64,000 bases of DNA from Planctomycetota bacterium (GTDB lineage: Bacteria > Planctomycetota > Planctomycetia > Pirellulales > Pirellulaceae). The stretch is taken from NCBI GenBank assembly GCA_016872775.1, contig VGZA01000009.1, forward strand, positions 1 through 64,000. Direction: 5' to 3'. Within the stretch, counting starts at the first letter, position 1. Each line of letters opens with the position of its first letter. The position numbers were made by a program, and so were the translations under genes. The notes under the pieces are model-generated. The model had not been told where the DNA came from, made no database searches, and saw only the letters and a program-made list of their open reading frames with translations. This document shows, piece after piece, positions 53,077 to 62,447 of this stretch.

Positions 53077-54840
53077 TTAGTCCCACCACCAGGCGTTTTC
53101 GTGCAGGTTGCGAGGCAAGTTGCCGTTGCGTTCGGCTTTCAGGACGTCGTAGGTGTCGACTTTCATTTTGGCGGAGTCGACTGCCTTCCTCGCGTTGACG
53201 GAGACGCCGCCGCTCACGCCGGCCACGACCTGCGTCCCACCAATGACGCGGTGATTGACGATCGAGTCAACCACGGTGGGAGCCGGGCCGAGCGCGACCG
53301 GGCAACTTTCGCCATTGAGCAGGTAGCTGAATTGCCAATTTGCCTGGGACTGCAGGTCCTGCGAATGGATCAACGCGGCGACCGCGGCCATATCGAACAC
53401 GTTCTGCAGGTCGGCGTACACCGGATACTTGCGGGCCATCGCGTCGTAATGTGCGGTAAAGCTGGCGGCGAACTGAGCGTTATTCTCCTCGGATTTGCCC
53501 GTCGCCTGCCGTTTGCCCTGCTCGGACAAGAGCTGATTTTCGCTGAGCACTTTCACGGTCTTGCCCTGCAGTTCGAAAACGTCGTGTTCGCTGGAGACTT
53601 TGATGGAGTCAAGATTCAGCGTAAACCACCAGCGCAGGACGTCCATCGGCGGCAGCTTGCCGTTCTTGTCCAGTTCCAGGGATGCCAGGTAACTCTTCAC
53701 TCCAAGGGTGCCATCCTCCAGGCCCATTCCGACCAGCTTCATGCGATAGTCGGCTTCGACGATCAGGTGAGCGACGCGGGTTCGCGGATCGATTCCGAAA
53801 ATACGGATGTCCTGCGTACCGGCCAGGCTGCGCAGCTTTTCGACCCAAGCGTCGCGCTGACCGGGCTTCAGACTGCCGCTGGAATTTGCCAGGAACGATT
53901 GGAGTTGCGCGAGATTCTCTTCGCGAGGTTCGATGGAACATCCAAACGCGCCTTCCTGCACGCAAGCGTTGCGAAGCAGAACGATCAAGTCGTCGAGTTG
54001 CAGAGTGGGTCGTTGATCATGCGCACCGACGAGTCGGCCTTCGGAATCCGGCAGCCACTCGGAAGCAGGGCCGGCGATCACGATGTCCTGGGAATCGGGG
54101 TAGACCAGCAGGTACTTGATTCGCGTGAGGCCGGCCAGGTTGCGCATGATATCATCAGCAGGCTGGCCCAGTAGACGCCGCAGACGCAATTCTCGCTCCA
54201 GTCGCGGCAAGGAAACTTTGCGCAGTTCGGAGTAGTTTCGGACGTCGCGGTTGCCGCTGGTGGCACGCATCAGATTTCGGCTGTTGCGGCTGCCTTGATC
54301 GACAAAAGTCGTTCGCCGCAGCTCGCCGGCCGCGTCCACGAACACTCCCGCTGGGAACTGTTCGACGGTACCGACACCTCCGTCGTCCACCCAGCCCGGT
54401 TTGGGTGTACCGGTCGTTTTCTTGATCAAGTCCATCAGGCTGGTGAAGTCCGCTGCGGAAGCTCCACCCGCCAGCGGCGCTGGCGTTCCGAAATCGGGCG
54501 ATTGTCCGGCGAATCCATTTGCCTGCCCGGCAAACAGTTGTGGGACGGCTCCAAGTCCCGATCCGAAGCCGTTTCCGGCCATGCCGTTGACGGTGTTGGC
54601 CCACCCCAGGTTCGCCCCGGAGTTGCGTTGGGCCCGGGCCATGCGCAACATGGCGATGTCCCGCATGTTCGGCCCCAGTTGCTGCGCCAGCGCATGGGCT
54701 GCGGGAAACTCACCCGCGTCCAGGTGTTCCACAATTCGTCGTTCGACGGCTTCATCATCGCCGGAGAACGCCGCGGAAATACACGTCGCGGCCAAAACAA
54801 CGATCGCCAATAAGCCACGGCTCATACGTTCAGATTTCAT
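53077..54840 (-). CDS. Secreted DUF1598-type planctomycete protein
   Basis: A 587-aa protein with signal peptide (LLAIVVLAATCISAAFSGDD). The central and C-terminal parts match what I know as DUF1598, found in planctomycetes: FVDAAGELRRTTFVDQGS, KYLLVYPDSQDIVIAGPASE, LLRNACVQEGAFGCSIEPRE, VAHLIVEADYRMKLVGMGLE and FELQGKTVKVLSENQLLSEQ. Residues 80-130 are Gly/Ala/Phe-rich low complexity. It lacks recognisable catalytic motifs. It is probably periplasmic or cell-wall-associated. It is transcribed away from the VWA gene (218-bp divergent gap), and its 3' end carries the 28-bp inverted repeat. Confidence 0.82.
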   Translation of the reverse strand: MKSERMSRGLLAIVVLAATCISAAFSGDDEAVERRIVEHLDAGEFPAAHALAQQLGPNMRDIAMLRMARAQRNSGANLGWANTVNGMAGNGFGSGLGAVPQLFAGQANGFAGQSPDFGTPAPLAGGASAADFTSLMDLIKKTTGTPKPGWVDDGGVGTVEQFPAGVFVDAAGELRRTTFVDQGSRNSRNLMRATSGNRDVRNYSELRKVSLPRLERELRLRRLLGQPADDIMRNLAGLTRIKYLLVYPDSQDIVIAGPASEWLPDSEGRLVGAHDQRPTLQLDDLIVLLRNACVQEGAFGCSIEPREENLAQLQSFLANSSGSLKPGQRDAWVEKLRSLAGTQDIRIFGIDPRTRVAHLIVEADYRMKLVGMGLEDGTLGVKSYLASLELDKNGKLPPMDVLRWWFTLNLDSIKVSSEHDVFELQGKTVKVLSENQLLSEQGKRQATGKSEENNAQFAASFTAHYDAMARKYPVYADLQNVFDMAAVAALIHSQDLQSQANWQFSYLLNGESCPVALGPAPTVVDSIVNHRVIGGTQVVAGVSGGVSVNARKAVDSAKMKVDTYDVLKAERNGNLPRNLHENAWWWD

Positions 54841-55058
54841 CGATAGAACCCCTCAACGTCCAAGACCCGCGCAGGGTCGTGGATCGGCAGACCAACAAAT
54901 TCCACGTCTCTACAGAATGCTTAATTCATGCCGCTCGGTCAAGAAAAAAAACGGTTCCGCTGCCAGTTCCCGCGGGAGCAGATATAGTCATGGTATTGCC
55001 AACGGGGGAAGGGTTGCTCGCTCCGCACGCGGGGTTGCCGAAATCTGGAGTCGCCACC

Positions 55059-56480
55059 ATGACCGACACCACCTGGACGCTCCGGCTGTTAGCCACCGTT
55101 ATCGTTATTGTGGGGGGTGGATTTTTCGCGATCGATGACGTCCGCTGCACCAAGGCGGACGACGAAGTGGCTGCCCAGACACTGGATGACGCCACGCGCA
55201 AAAAGGTGCAGCTTGAATTGCGGAGTCCCGCCGCGCGGACCCGGCGTCGTGCAATCGAGAGTCTGGCCAGTAACACCGACGCGGAATCGATGCAGATTGT
55301 GCTGCAGCAAGGCTTGCATGACAAAACGCTGGAGGTGGTCAGGGCCAGCCTGGACGCGCTCGACCGGATGCGGGACGGGATGCCTGCCGACGCCGTGGAG
55401 CAGAGGTTCCTTCCCGAGTTGAGGGAACGGATCGAGGCCGAATTCCGCAACTCAAAGCGTCGCTCGTCCGATTATACGGTTCGGTTGATTCGATCGGCGA
55501 GCCGCGCGCCGTTGCCGCCGATGTACGACGCTCTGTTTGCCATCGACGAGCAACTGAACGAGCAGGCGAAGCCGATCTGGCTGGCCGGAATGTTGGGCGG
55601 CATGGATGACCTGGTGGAAAAAAAGGATCCCCGCCTGGTGCAGCTCTTGCCGATGCTCAGCCGCCACGCCTGCTTTCGAAACCATTACGGATATCGCCGG
55701 ACGGTCTGTTGCCTGGCCGGCAGCGTGCCGTCGAGTGAATCGGTTACTTTTCTGATCGAGCAGCTGGCGACGGCGCAAGGCGAGTTGCGTGCGGTGATCG
55801 CGGCGAATCTGCAGCGGCTGACGGGCAATGAGGCGGGGACCGATGCTCGGGCGTGGAGCGAATGGTGGAGCACGCGGCGCGATGCATTTGAGTTTCCGGT
55901 GAAGGTCGAATATGCATCGTTACGCGCGGTCGGAGCGACGCCATCGTATTATGGTCTCCCGGTTTATGCCGATCGGCTGGTGTTTGTGCTGGACACCTCC
56001 AAGAGCATGGCGATCGGCCGATCGGAGCCGCGGATCGAGGTCGCCAAGCGGGAATTGATCCGGGCGATCGGTCAACTACCCGAGTCGACGTTCTTCAATA
56101 TCGTGGTCTTTAACAGCACAGTTAGCGTCTGGCACGAGTCACTTGCCCCGGCCATCCCGCGCTGGAAGGAGGCGGCAGCTGAGTTCGTCGCCACGCAGCA
56201 ACCGCAAGGCCGTACGATGACCTACGACGCGCTGGTGTCGGCAATGGCGCTGCACGACGATGTCGAGGCGCTCTATTTTCTCTCGGACGGCGCGCCCAGC
56301 ATGGGGACGATCGTGAATCCCGAACAGATCGTAGAGGCGATCGCTCGGCAAAACCATTTGCGGCGGCTGACGATCAATTCGATCGGTCTGTTCGGCGGCG
56401 GCGACGATGCGCGTGGTCTGGAACTGTTCATGCAGCGGCTGGCGGCCGCCAACTTCGGCCAGTTCCGGCGCATCGACTGA
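55059..56480 (+). CDS. Exported VWA-domain protein with HEAT-like repeats
   Basis: The protein is 473 aa from ATG 55059, chosen because CTGGAG lies upstream and the segment LRLLATVIVIVGGGFFAIDD forms a membrane anchor or signal. Residues about 50-290 are helical repeats (RRRAIESLASNTDAESMQIV, LHDKTLEVVRASLDALDRM) like HEAT repeats. The C-terminal von Willebrand factor A domain begins LVFVLDTSKSMAIG, with the metal-ion site DxSxS at D312, S314 and S316, and continues with FNIVVFNSTVSVWHESLAPA and ALYFLSDGAPSMG (the conserved MIDAS aspartate). Such proteins mediate protein-protein contacts in the periplasm. It converges with the 56486 gene, with only 5 bp between the stops. Confidence 0.85.
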   Translation: MTDTTWTLRLLATVIVIVGGGFFAIDDVRCTKADDEVAAQTLDDATRKKVQLELRSPAARTRRRAIESLASNTDAESMQIVLQQGLHDKTLEVVRASLDALDRMRDGMPADAVEQRFLPELRERIEAEFRNSKRRSSDYTVRLIRSASRAPLPPMYDALFAIDEQLNEQAKPIWLAGMLGGMDDLVEKKDPRLVQLLPMLSRHACFRNHYGYRRTVCCLAGSVPSSESVTFLIEQLATAQGELRAVIAANLQRLTGNEAGTDARAWSEWWSTRRDAFEFPVKVEYASLRAVGATPSYYGLPVYADRLVFVLDTSKSMAIGRSEPRIEVAKRELIRAIGQLPESTFFNIVVFNSTVSVWHESLAPAIPRWKEAAAEFVATQQPQGRTMTYDALVSAMALHDDVEALYFLSDGAPSMGTIVNPEQIVEAIARQNHLRRLTINSIGLFGGGDDARGLELFMQRLAAANFGQFRRID

Positions 56481-56485
56481 ATGCG

Positions 56486-58531
56486 TCAGTCGAGCTTGAT
56501 CTGCCGGTAGATCGGCGCGTGCCGGTAATAGACTTCCAACGTGCAGGCCGACAGTGCCGTCTGAAAAATTCGGCCGCCGGTACGGCCCCAGGGATCGGGC
56601 TGCGGATCCCAGCTCCCCGCGTTGGGACCGGTCTCGACCTGGGTCCCGACCAGCGCGTCGCGGATCTTCGCATTCCATGTCTGCCACGGTGCGTCACCGA
56701 AATGATGGAATACCTGGGTGGCGTAATACCAATAGTAAACGTTCGGTTCCGACGCACGCGGCAAGTGATCCTGCGACAACCAGAGCACGCCTCGGACGAG
56801 GCTTGCATCGTCTTTGCGAACACCCAGGTACATCCTGCAGAGCAGACCCTCCGCAGTCATCGTCGGGGTGGCGTTATTGCCGGGCTGGTAGGCGTAACGG
56901 GCTCCGCCGTCGTGCGAAACGCGGTCAAGAAAGTGGCTGGCAAATCCCAACGTTTCGTCGGGCACCTTCAATCCGGCCATCCTTCCACTTTGCAGAGCCA
57001 TCAATTGCCAGCCCACGACACTGGTGTCGCCCGGTTGACCGGGATGGTAGCGCCAGCCGCCGTCCTTGGACTGGGCGGTGACGATGAAGTCGAGCGCCTT
57101 TTGCGCCGGCGCATGCAGCAATTCGTCGCCGGTCAATCCGTACGCATCGCACAGCACAATCGCGGCGATACCGTGCCCGTACATGCCGGGCCGTTCTCCC
57201 GTGGCGCCTCGCAAATCACCGTCCGGCTTCTGCTGGGCAATTAACCAGCGCAGCCCTTTCGCGACGTTGTCCTTGTAATGGCCGGCGTAGGGCGTCTGGC
57301 CCGCGCCCAGAAACGGCAAGAGTGCCATGGAGGTCTCCACGGTGCTCCACGATTTGTCGGTCGACTCCCAATGCCCGTCGCCAAACTGTTCCTTGGCGAG
57401 CCATCGCAATGCGCGCGCCACGGCCGCCTCGGTCAACGTTGTCGCCCCTTCGTGTTTTCCGACCTGCACGCGAAAACGCGGGTCTCGCACCGCCAGACTG
57501 CGGCGGATCGGGTCATTCGACGCTGCCCATTCTTTGACCTTGCTGGGATCGGGGAGGTCGTACTGCGTGCTTTCCGGGTCAATCCGCAATTCCCGTGCGA
57601 GCTGGTCGGCGGCCAGCAGCGTCTCGCGGAATTTCTTGTCCTTGAGATCGATGTTGTCCGGTCGCAGCTGCACGTGCGAAAGTTCGTCGTCCGCATCGAC
57701 CTCCGCATTCAGTTCGCCCGCTTCCCGGATTTTGCCCACATACGATGAAAGCGTGATGCCGACCGACGAATGCCGCTCGTCGAAAGTGATCATCGCCAGG
57801 GCGAGCACCAGCAGCAGGTGCAACACCAGACTTATCAGCCAGGCAGGCGTGTTGGCCAGGATCTGAACGGCGGCGTTACGGCGACGCGATCGGCCGGGAT
57901 GGCGGGCGCGCGTTTCACCTTGGACCGGCATGGGGATCCCGGACGCAACAAGCGAATTCTGAGGGGAGACCACGGGATCGAATCGCTCGAAATCGGTTCG
58001 AGCCGGATTCGCTGGGGGCAGTGAACGCGCGGCCGGCGTCGGGCGAGTCGCGGGAGCGGCCGGCACTCTTGCCGCGGCCGGCGTCGCATCCCGCGGATTC
58101 GGAGCCGGCGCTGGATTGGCTGCAGCCGGCTTCGCCGCCGTTTGCCGATTCCGGTCCGACGTGCGACGATCCTGGGTTGTGGCCATCAGCGATTGGATCG
58201 CGGCTTCCTGCATTTCGGTCAGTTCAATGCTAGCACCACAGCGCCAGCAATCGGCGAGCATCAGCCAGAGTCGTACCGACATCGGACTCCGACAATCGGG
58301 GCAAGCGCACATCACAACGTCGCCCGCCAGCCAGAATTCGTCCGCACCCGGGACATTCCGACCGGCGGCTGGCAGACGTTCGCCCGGCGCGACAATTCCC
58401 GGAGGGGAACCTGCACCCGCGGCAAGCGGTTGCGAAGGCAGGGCAACGCCGTCCCGTTGGAATCGAGCGGCATTTCGAAGCTCGGCGCCGGGCAATCGGC
58501 GCATCTCGTTGGAACGGGCACGATGCTGCAT
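56486..58531 (-). CDS. Membrane-anchored terpene-cyclase-fold repeat protein with zinc-ribbon N-terminus
   Basis: This 681-aa protein starts with about 70 residues of unclear role, then a zinc ribbon (C77, C80, C95, C98 in CPDC...CWRC), a Pro/Ala-rich stretch, and a membrane helix near 228-250 (PAWLISLVLHLLLVLALAMI). The rest is an alpha-alpha barrel with terpene-cyclase-type repeats: ALRWLAKEQFGDGHWESTDK, RWLIAQQKPDGDLRGATG and FIVTAQSKDGGWRYHPGQPG. It ends with VYYWYYATQVFHHFGDAPW, TGPNAGSWDPQPDPWGRTGG and CTLEVYYRHAPIYRQIKL. This ending closely parallels the 39753 gene product (YYWYYATQVTHHMEGDYWKQ ... YMLEVYYRHLPIYKWRS), so the two are paralogues. A catalytic DxDD was not seen. The ligand is unknown. 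Confidence 0.85.
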   Translation of the reverse strand: MQHRARSNEMRRLPGAELRNAARFQRDGVALPSQPLAAGAGSPPGIVAPGERLPAAGRNVPGADEFWLAGDVVMCACPDCRSPMSVRLWLMLADCWRCGASIELTEMQEAAIQSLMATTQDRRTSDRNRQTAAKPAAANPAPAPNPRDATPAAARVPAAPATRPTPAARSLPPANPARTDFERFDPVVSPQNSLVASGIPMPVQGETRARHPGRSRRRNAAVQILANTPAWLISLVLHLLLVLALAMITFDERHSSVGITLSSYVGKIREAGELNAEVDADDELSHVQLRPDNIDLKDKKFRETLLAADQLARELRIDPESTQYDLPDPSKVKEWAASNDPIRRSLAVRDPRFRVQVGKHEGATTLTEAAVARALRWLAKEQFGDGHWESTDKSWSTVETSMALLPFLGAGQTPYAGHYKDNVAKGLRWLIAQQKPDGDLRGATGERPGMYGHGIAAIVLCDAYGLTGDELLHAPAQKALDFIVTAQSKDGGWRYHPGQPGDTSVVGWQLMALQSGRMAGLKVPDETLGFASHFLDRVSHDGGARYAYQPGNNATPTMTAEGLLCRMYLGVRKDDASLVRGVLWLSQDHLPRASEPNVYYWYYATQVFHHFGDAPWQTWNAKIRDALVGTQVETGPNAGSWDPQPDPWGRTGGRIFQTALSACTLEVYYRHAPIYRQIKLD

Positions 58532-58540
58532 GCCGCAATT

Positions 58541-58870
58541 TTAACGTGTCGGTTTGTCCGAAGACAAGCAACATCTTTTTGGTTCGGGCGATTCGGTAGT
58601 CCCCGGCGATGCCTGGCCCAGACGCACAAGCAGCAGTCGTGCCAGGAACAAGGGGTTGCCGATCAGATAGCGTCGGCAGAGTCGGCGCGGCTCCTGGAAC
58701 CAGCGCCAGCACCATTCGACCCCCATTCGCCGAAACCATCGCGGAGCCCTGGGAATGCGGCCCGAAAAAAACAAACAGCCCGCCGACGCCGATCGCGACC
58801 CGGACGCCCAGACGATCGGCGTGTCGCGCAATCCAATACAAGGCCGAGGGCATCCGCCAGAGGAAAATGA
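58541..58870 (-). pseudogene. WecG/TagA/CpsF glycosyltransferase C-terminal fragment, frameshifted
   Basis: On the minus strand the first frame gives PSALYWIARHADRLGVRVAI and GVGGLFVFF. At a T7 run (A7 on the plus strand, 58765-58771) the reading must shift to continue SGRIPRAPRWFRRMGVEWCW and RWFQEPRRLCRRYLIGNPLF. Together these match the C-terminal half of WecG/TagA/CpsF glycosyltransferases, which add N-acetylmannosaminuronate or similar sugars to lipid-linked intermediates. One more T would restore the frame. The N-terminal catalytic half is absent, so even a corrected sequence could not give a full enzyme. The 3' end is at 58541, close to the start of the terpene-cyclase-fold gene. Confidence 0.6.
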
Positions 58871-58949
58871 GTTTGGAGACCGGTTGCTGCCGGTCGATCT
58901 GCCAGGCGTGAGTAAAAGTGCTGACGACAAAAATCGCCAACAGGATCAT

Positions 58950-59203
58950 CGGCAACAGATCGGCCGTGCGACGGTGTGCGACTGTATTGGCTGGAGATCG
59001 ACGGTCGACCAGCGGCCGCGGAGATCCACTGGCTGGTGGCGGCGCGGCAGTTCGTCGAGAGCCATGCGTCGCTGCGCAACATGATTCAGGGATATCAACA
59101 TCTGCTGGAGTCGATTTACGACTCGAAGTGCGACGCGCCGCGACCGTGGGGGCGGGAAAACCGCCGGAATTCGGGCGGGCTCCCCACGGGTACTCCCGGC
59201 TGA
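58950..59203 (+). pseudogene. Mosaic of gene fragments (GNAT-like, then radical-SAM-like tail)
   Basis: The plus-strand frame reads GVRLYWLEIDGRPAAAEIHW, like the central strand of CelD/BcsL-type GNAT acyltransferases. It then reads LRNMIQGYQHLLESIYDSKC, like the C-terminal part of B12-type radical-SAM proteins. These do not belong to one known protein. The rest of 59204-59364 shows no gene. I regard this as wreckage; neither family call is strong. Confidence 0.25.
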
Positions 59204-59364
59204 TCCCGGCGGTTTTTCGCGGGTATCGACGATCGAAAGCCGGCGGCGTCCCCCGTTTGAAGATCGAGGTCTATTGACCAATCGCGCCTGGCACTTACAG
59301 TTTCCCTTTGAGGGCGCATCCCCCGCGTCGCTCGCTAACCCCCCGCTCCCGACCCATTTGGCCC

Positions 59365-59970
59365 ATGAATCTCACCATTTCCGTACTCGCGTTCGCCGCC
59401 AAACTAATCAGCGGCGCTTCGGTGCGGTGGATCGAGTGCCAGCCGGATACCTGCCAGCGCGTCTACTTCGCCAACCATACCAGCCACCTCGATGCGCTGG
59501 TGCTGTGGTCGTCGTTGCCGAAGGAAGTGCGCGAACTGACGCGACCCGTCGCCGCGAAAGACTATTGGGACAAAGGTCCGCTGCGCAGGTACATTTCCAA
59601 GACGTTCAACGCGATCCTCATCGACCGGACCGAGATCAAAGTGCACCAGAGTCCCGTCGACTTGATGTTACGGGAGATGGGGGCTCACTTTTCGATTATC
59701 GTTTTTCCGGAGGGGGGGCGAGGTTCGGACGACGAAATGGGGGAATTCAAAAGCGGTTTGTACTATATCGCCAAAAAGCGGCCTGACCTGGAACTCGTGC
59801 CAGTGTATCTTGACAATATGAACCGTGTGCTGCCGCGGGGCGAGTTTTTACCAGTGCCGCTCTTGAGTTGCATTACGATAGGTGCCCCGATCTGGCTGGA
59901 CGCGGGAGAATCCAAAGCCCATTTCCTGCAGCGTGCTCGGGACGCCGTTCGACGACTGAAAGACCTGTGA
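59365..59970 (+). CDS. plsC: 1-acyl-sn-glycerol-3-phosphate acyltransferase
   Basis: A 201-aa PlsC-type acyltransferase. Motif I is NHTSHLDALVLW (the HX4D site used for catalysis), motif III is VFPEGGRGSDDEM with the conserved EG, and motif IV-like PVYLDNMNRVLPRGEFLP follows. It transfers an acyl chain to lysophosphatidic acid to make phosphatidic acid. The N-terminus (MNLTISVLAFAAKLI) is a short membrane-associating segment. I chose ATG 59365; a longer frame upstream adds 19 Pro/Arg-rich residues without similarity. The next gene is cdsA, which uses the product, so the pair forms a short phospholipid pathway unit (gap 70 bp). Confidence 0.9.
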   Translation: MNLTISVLAFAAKLISGASVRWIECQPDTCQRVYFANHTSHLDALVLWSSLPKEVRELTRPVAAKDYWDKGPLRRYISKTFNAILIDRTEIKVHQSPVDLMLREMGAHFSIIVFPEGGRGSDDEMGEFKSGLYYIAKKRPDLELVPVYLDNMNRVLPRGEFLPVPLLSCITIGAPIWLDAGESKAHFLQRARDAVRRLKDL

Positions 59971-60040
59971 CGATCGTTTCCGCGAGAACCACTGCGGCCA
60001 CTCCCCGGAACCGATTCGTCCCTGAGGATTGAAGTTGGAT

Positions 60041-61093
60041 ATGGATTGGATGAACTCGCTTGGGATCGAAGACCTCAGGACGGGCCTGTTATTCGCCCCG
60101 TCGACCAGCAGCAGCCTGGATCGGCCGACGATGTGGCTGCTAGGAGTGACGATCAGTCTGCTGGCCGTTGCCAACCTCATCGGCTTCTTTCTGGCTCGCC
60201 AGCCCGAGACCATCGTGAATCCGGCGGTCGTCAAGTCGTTCAACCTGCGGATTCGCGCCTGGTGGTTGATGTTCGCGATCCTGGTGATGGGGATCATTCT
60301 GGGCAAGGTGACGACGGTCGTGATGTTTGGACTGGCGTCGTTCTGGGCGTTGCGCGAGTTCATTACGATGACACCGACGCGCCGAGCGGACCATCGATCG
60401 CTGTTCTGGGTGTTTGTGGTCGTGACGCCTTTGCAGTTTGTGCTTGTCGGCCTGGGTGCCGACTACTTCTTCACGATTCTGATCCCGGTTTACGCCTCGC
60501 TGTTTGTCTTCGCCCGCATCGCGATTTCCGACGATCCCAAGCGGTTTCTGGAACGTTCCGCCAAGATTCAAGCAGGGCTGCTGATCTGCGTCTACGCGCT
60601 GAGCCACGCTCCCGCGATCCTCACCACCCAGCTCACCGTGGCGAATGAGGTTAACGAGCAGGGCGGCCGGATCCCCTGGGACCAGGCGCGGAATTCAGGT
60701 TTGCTGTTCTATTTCGTGCTGCTGGTGCAATTAAGTGAAGTGTTTCAGTACACCTGGGGCCGGTTGCTTGGCAAGCGCGTGATCGCGCCCACGATCAACG
60801 CCAGTCGCACCTGGGAAGGGTTCATGGGCGGCGTGTTAACGACCGCTCTGGTCGGCGGGATGCTCTGGAAAGTGACGCCGTTCAAGATCTGGGAGTCGGC
60901 CTTGATGGCGCTGGCGATCGCGGCGATGGGTTTTGCGGGCTCGATGACCATGTCGGCGATCAAGCGGGATCGAGGCGTACGCGACTACGGCACGCTGGTG
61001 CAAGGCCATGCGGGGGTGCTCGATCGAGTCGATTCGCTCTGCTTTGCCGCGCCGGTATTCTATCACCTCTCGCATGTCCTGATGCACCAGTAG
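60041..61093 (+). CDS. cdsA: Phosphatidate cytidylyltransferase
   Basis: A 350-aa polytopic membrane protein with about eight hydrophobic segments (TMWLLGVTISLLAVANLIGF, WWLMFAILVMGIILG, LFWVFVVVTPLQFVLV and others). The CdsA signature near the C-terminus reads SAIKRDRGVRDYGTLVQGHA and GVLDRVDSLCFAAPVFYHL, with the conserved KRxxxxKD-type block and DRxD motif (here KRDRGVRD, GHAGVLDRVD). It makes CDP-diacylglycerol from CTP and phosphatidate. I used ATG 60041; a TTG at 60029 is possible. It sits between plsC and an MFS exporter gene with short gaps (70 and 18 bp), so an operon is likely. Confidence 0.93.
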   Translation: MDWMNSLGIEDLRTGLLFAPSTSSSLDRPTMWLLGVTISLLAVANLIGFFLARQPETIVNPAVVKSFNLRIRAWWLMFAILVMGIILGKVTTVVMFGLASFWALREFITMTPTRRADHRSLFWVFVVVTPLQFVLVGLGADYFFTILIPVYASLFVFARIAISDDPKRFLERSAKIQAGLLICVYALSHAPAILTTQLTVANEVNEQGGRIPWDQARNSGLLFYFVLLVQLSEVFQYTWGRLLGKRVIAPTINASRTWEGFMGGVLTTALVGGMLWKVTPFKIWESALMALAIAAMGFAGSMTMSAIKRDRGVRDYGTLVQGHAGVLDRVDSLCFAAPVFYHLSHVLMHQ

Positions 61094-61111
61094 CACACCG
61101 GCGCCGCCGCC

Positions 61112-62401
61112 ATGACCGAACAGAACGATCGATCGGAACCGGAGGGAACGCACGATCCCGTGGGGGCGTTTCGCGTCGCTGCGTTTCGCTGGTTCTTCGC
61201 CGGCAACTTGATCTTCATGTTGGGAACGAACTTTCAAGCGGCGGTGATCGCCTGGGAGCTCTACGAACGGACCGGACTGTTACTGCATCAAGCCTACCTG
61301 GGGCTGGTGCAAGTGATTCCCGTGATCCTGTTGGCGATTCCGGTCGGGCAGCTCGTCGATCGCGTCGATCGGAGATGGTTTGTCGGTTTGTCGCTGCTGC
61401 TGTTCTTGTCGACTTCGCTCGCACTGGCGGTGATCTCGCTGACGCAGGCGCCGATCTGGACGATTTTCAGCTGCGTGCTGGCGAACGGAGTTGCGCGGGT
61501 GATGCAGCAACCGGCCAAGGCGTCGATGCTTCCGCACCTGGTGCCACGCGATCAGTTCGCCAATGCGGTTTCCTGGAGTTCGACCGGATTCCAGCTCTCG
61601 CTGGTCGCCGGACCGGCGGCGGCCGGATTTTTGTTGCTTTGGGCACGCGCGTTCTGGGCGTACCTGATCGCCATCGCGGTGGCGATTTTCTTTCTCTTCG
61701 CACTCACCCGTCTTCCCGGCCAACCGAAGCGCCAGGCGCTGGAGCCGTTGACCGCGCGGTCCCTGCTGGCCGGTATCGCTTTTCTGCTGCGAACGCCGCT
61801 GGTATTTGGCGCGATTACGCTCGATATGTTCGCCGTGCTGCTCGGCGGCGCGACCGCATTGCTCCCGGCCTATTCGTCGCCGGAGATCCTCGACGTCGGA
61901 CCGACCGGCTACGGGTGGCTGCGCGCCGCGCCCGGTATCGGCGCGATTCTGATGTCGCTGGTCCTTACCAGCCTGCCGCCACTGCGCCGCGCGGGTAGGG
62001 CCTTGCTGATGTCGGTGGCGGTTTTCGGCGTGGCCACGATCGGTTTCGGGTTGTCGCGCAGCTTTCACATCTCCCTGGCGATGCTGTTGACGCTCGGCGC
62101 TTTTGACATGGTCAGCGTGATCATCCGCCACACGTTGATTCAGCTCTGGACCCCCGACGAAATGCGCGGAAGAGTCTCGGCCGTCAATGGGATGTTCATC
62201 TCGGTTTCCAATGAGCTGGGGAGTTTCGAGTCCGGTTTTGTGGCGCACCTGTTTTCCCGGGAGGACGACAAAGCGTTCGGGCCGACGGTGGCGGCGGTCA
62301 GCGGTGGCGTGGGAACGTTGCTGGTGGTGGCGCTGATGGCGATGCTCAACCCTCAGCTTCGACGCCATGGACGACTGGATCAGGGTCCGCAGAATCGTTG
62401 A
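61112..62401 (+). CDS. Major facilitator superfamily exporter (EntS-like)
   Basis: A 429-aa membrane protein with about 11-12 hydrophobic segments in MFS arrangement. FRWFFAGNLIFMLGTNFQAA opens the first helix. IPVGQLVDRVDRRWF is the cytoplasmic loop 2-3 motif A (GxLaDrxdrrw). Helices with VLANGVARVMQQPAKASMLP and TGFQLSLVAGPAAAGFLLL follow. The TPDEMRGRVSAVNGMFISVS block near the C-terminus is typical of MFS_3/EntS-type exporters, and a second half with MLLTLGAFDMVSVIIRHTLI continues. It likely exports a small molecule such as a siderophore or lipid. Start ATG 61112 follows cdsA by 18 bp. The substrate is unknown. Confidence 0.87.
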   Translation: MTEQNDRSEPEGTHDPVGAFRVAAFRWFFAGNLIFMLGTNFQAAVIAWELYERTGLLLHQAYLGLVQVIPVILLAIPVGQLVDRVDRRWFVGLSLLLFLSTSLALAVISLTQAPIWTIFSCVLANGVARVMQQPAKASMLPHLVPRDQFANAVSWSSTGFQLSLVAGPAAAGFLLLWARAFWAYLIAIAVAIFFLFALTRLPGQPKRQALEPLTARSLLAGIAFLLRTPLVFGAITLDMFAVLLGGATALLPAYSSPEILDVGPTGYGWLRAAPGIGAILMSLVLTSLPPLRRAGRALLMSVAVFGVATIGFGLSRSFHISLAMLLTLGAFDMVSVIIRHTLIQLWTPDEMRGRVSAVNGMFISVSNELGSFESGFVAHLFSREDDKAFGPTVAAVSGGVGTLLVVALMAMLNPQLRRHGRLDQGPQNR

Positions 62402-62447
62402 TCGACCGCGGTGATCAGCGTCTCCGCCGCGCCGGGCCTTGCCACGT

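Noticed and set aside
58230-58955. A 241-codon minus-strand frame
   Set aside because: Beyond the T7 run it overlaps the 56486-58531 gene in another frame and reads as nonsense; only its first part is homologous to WecG.
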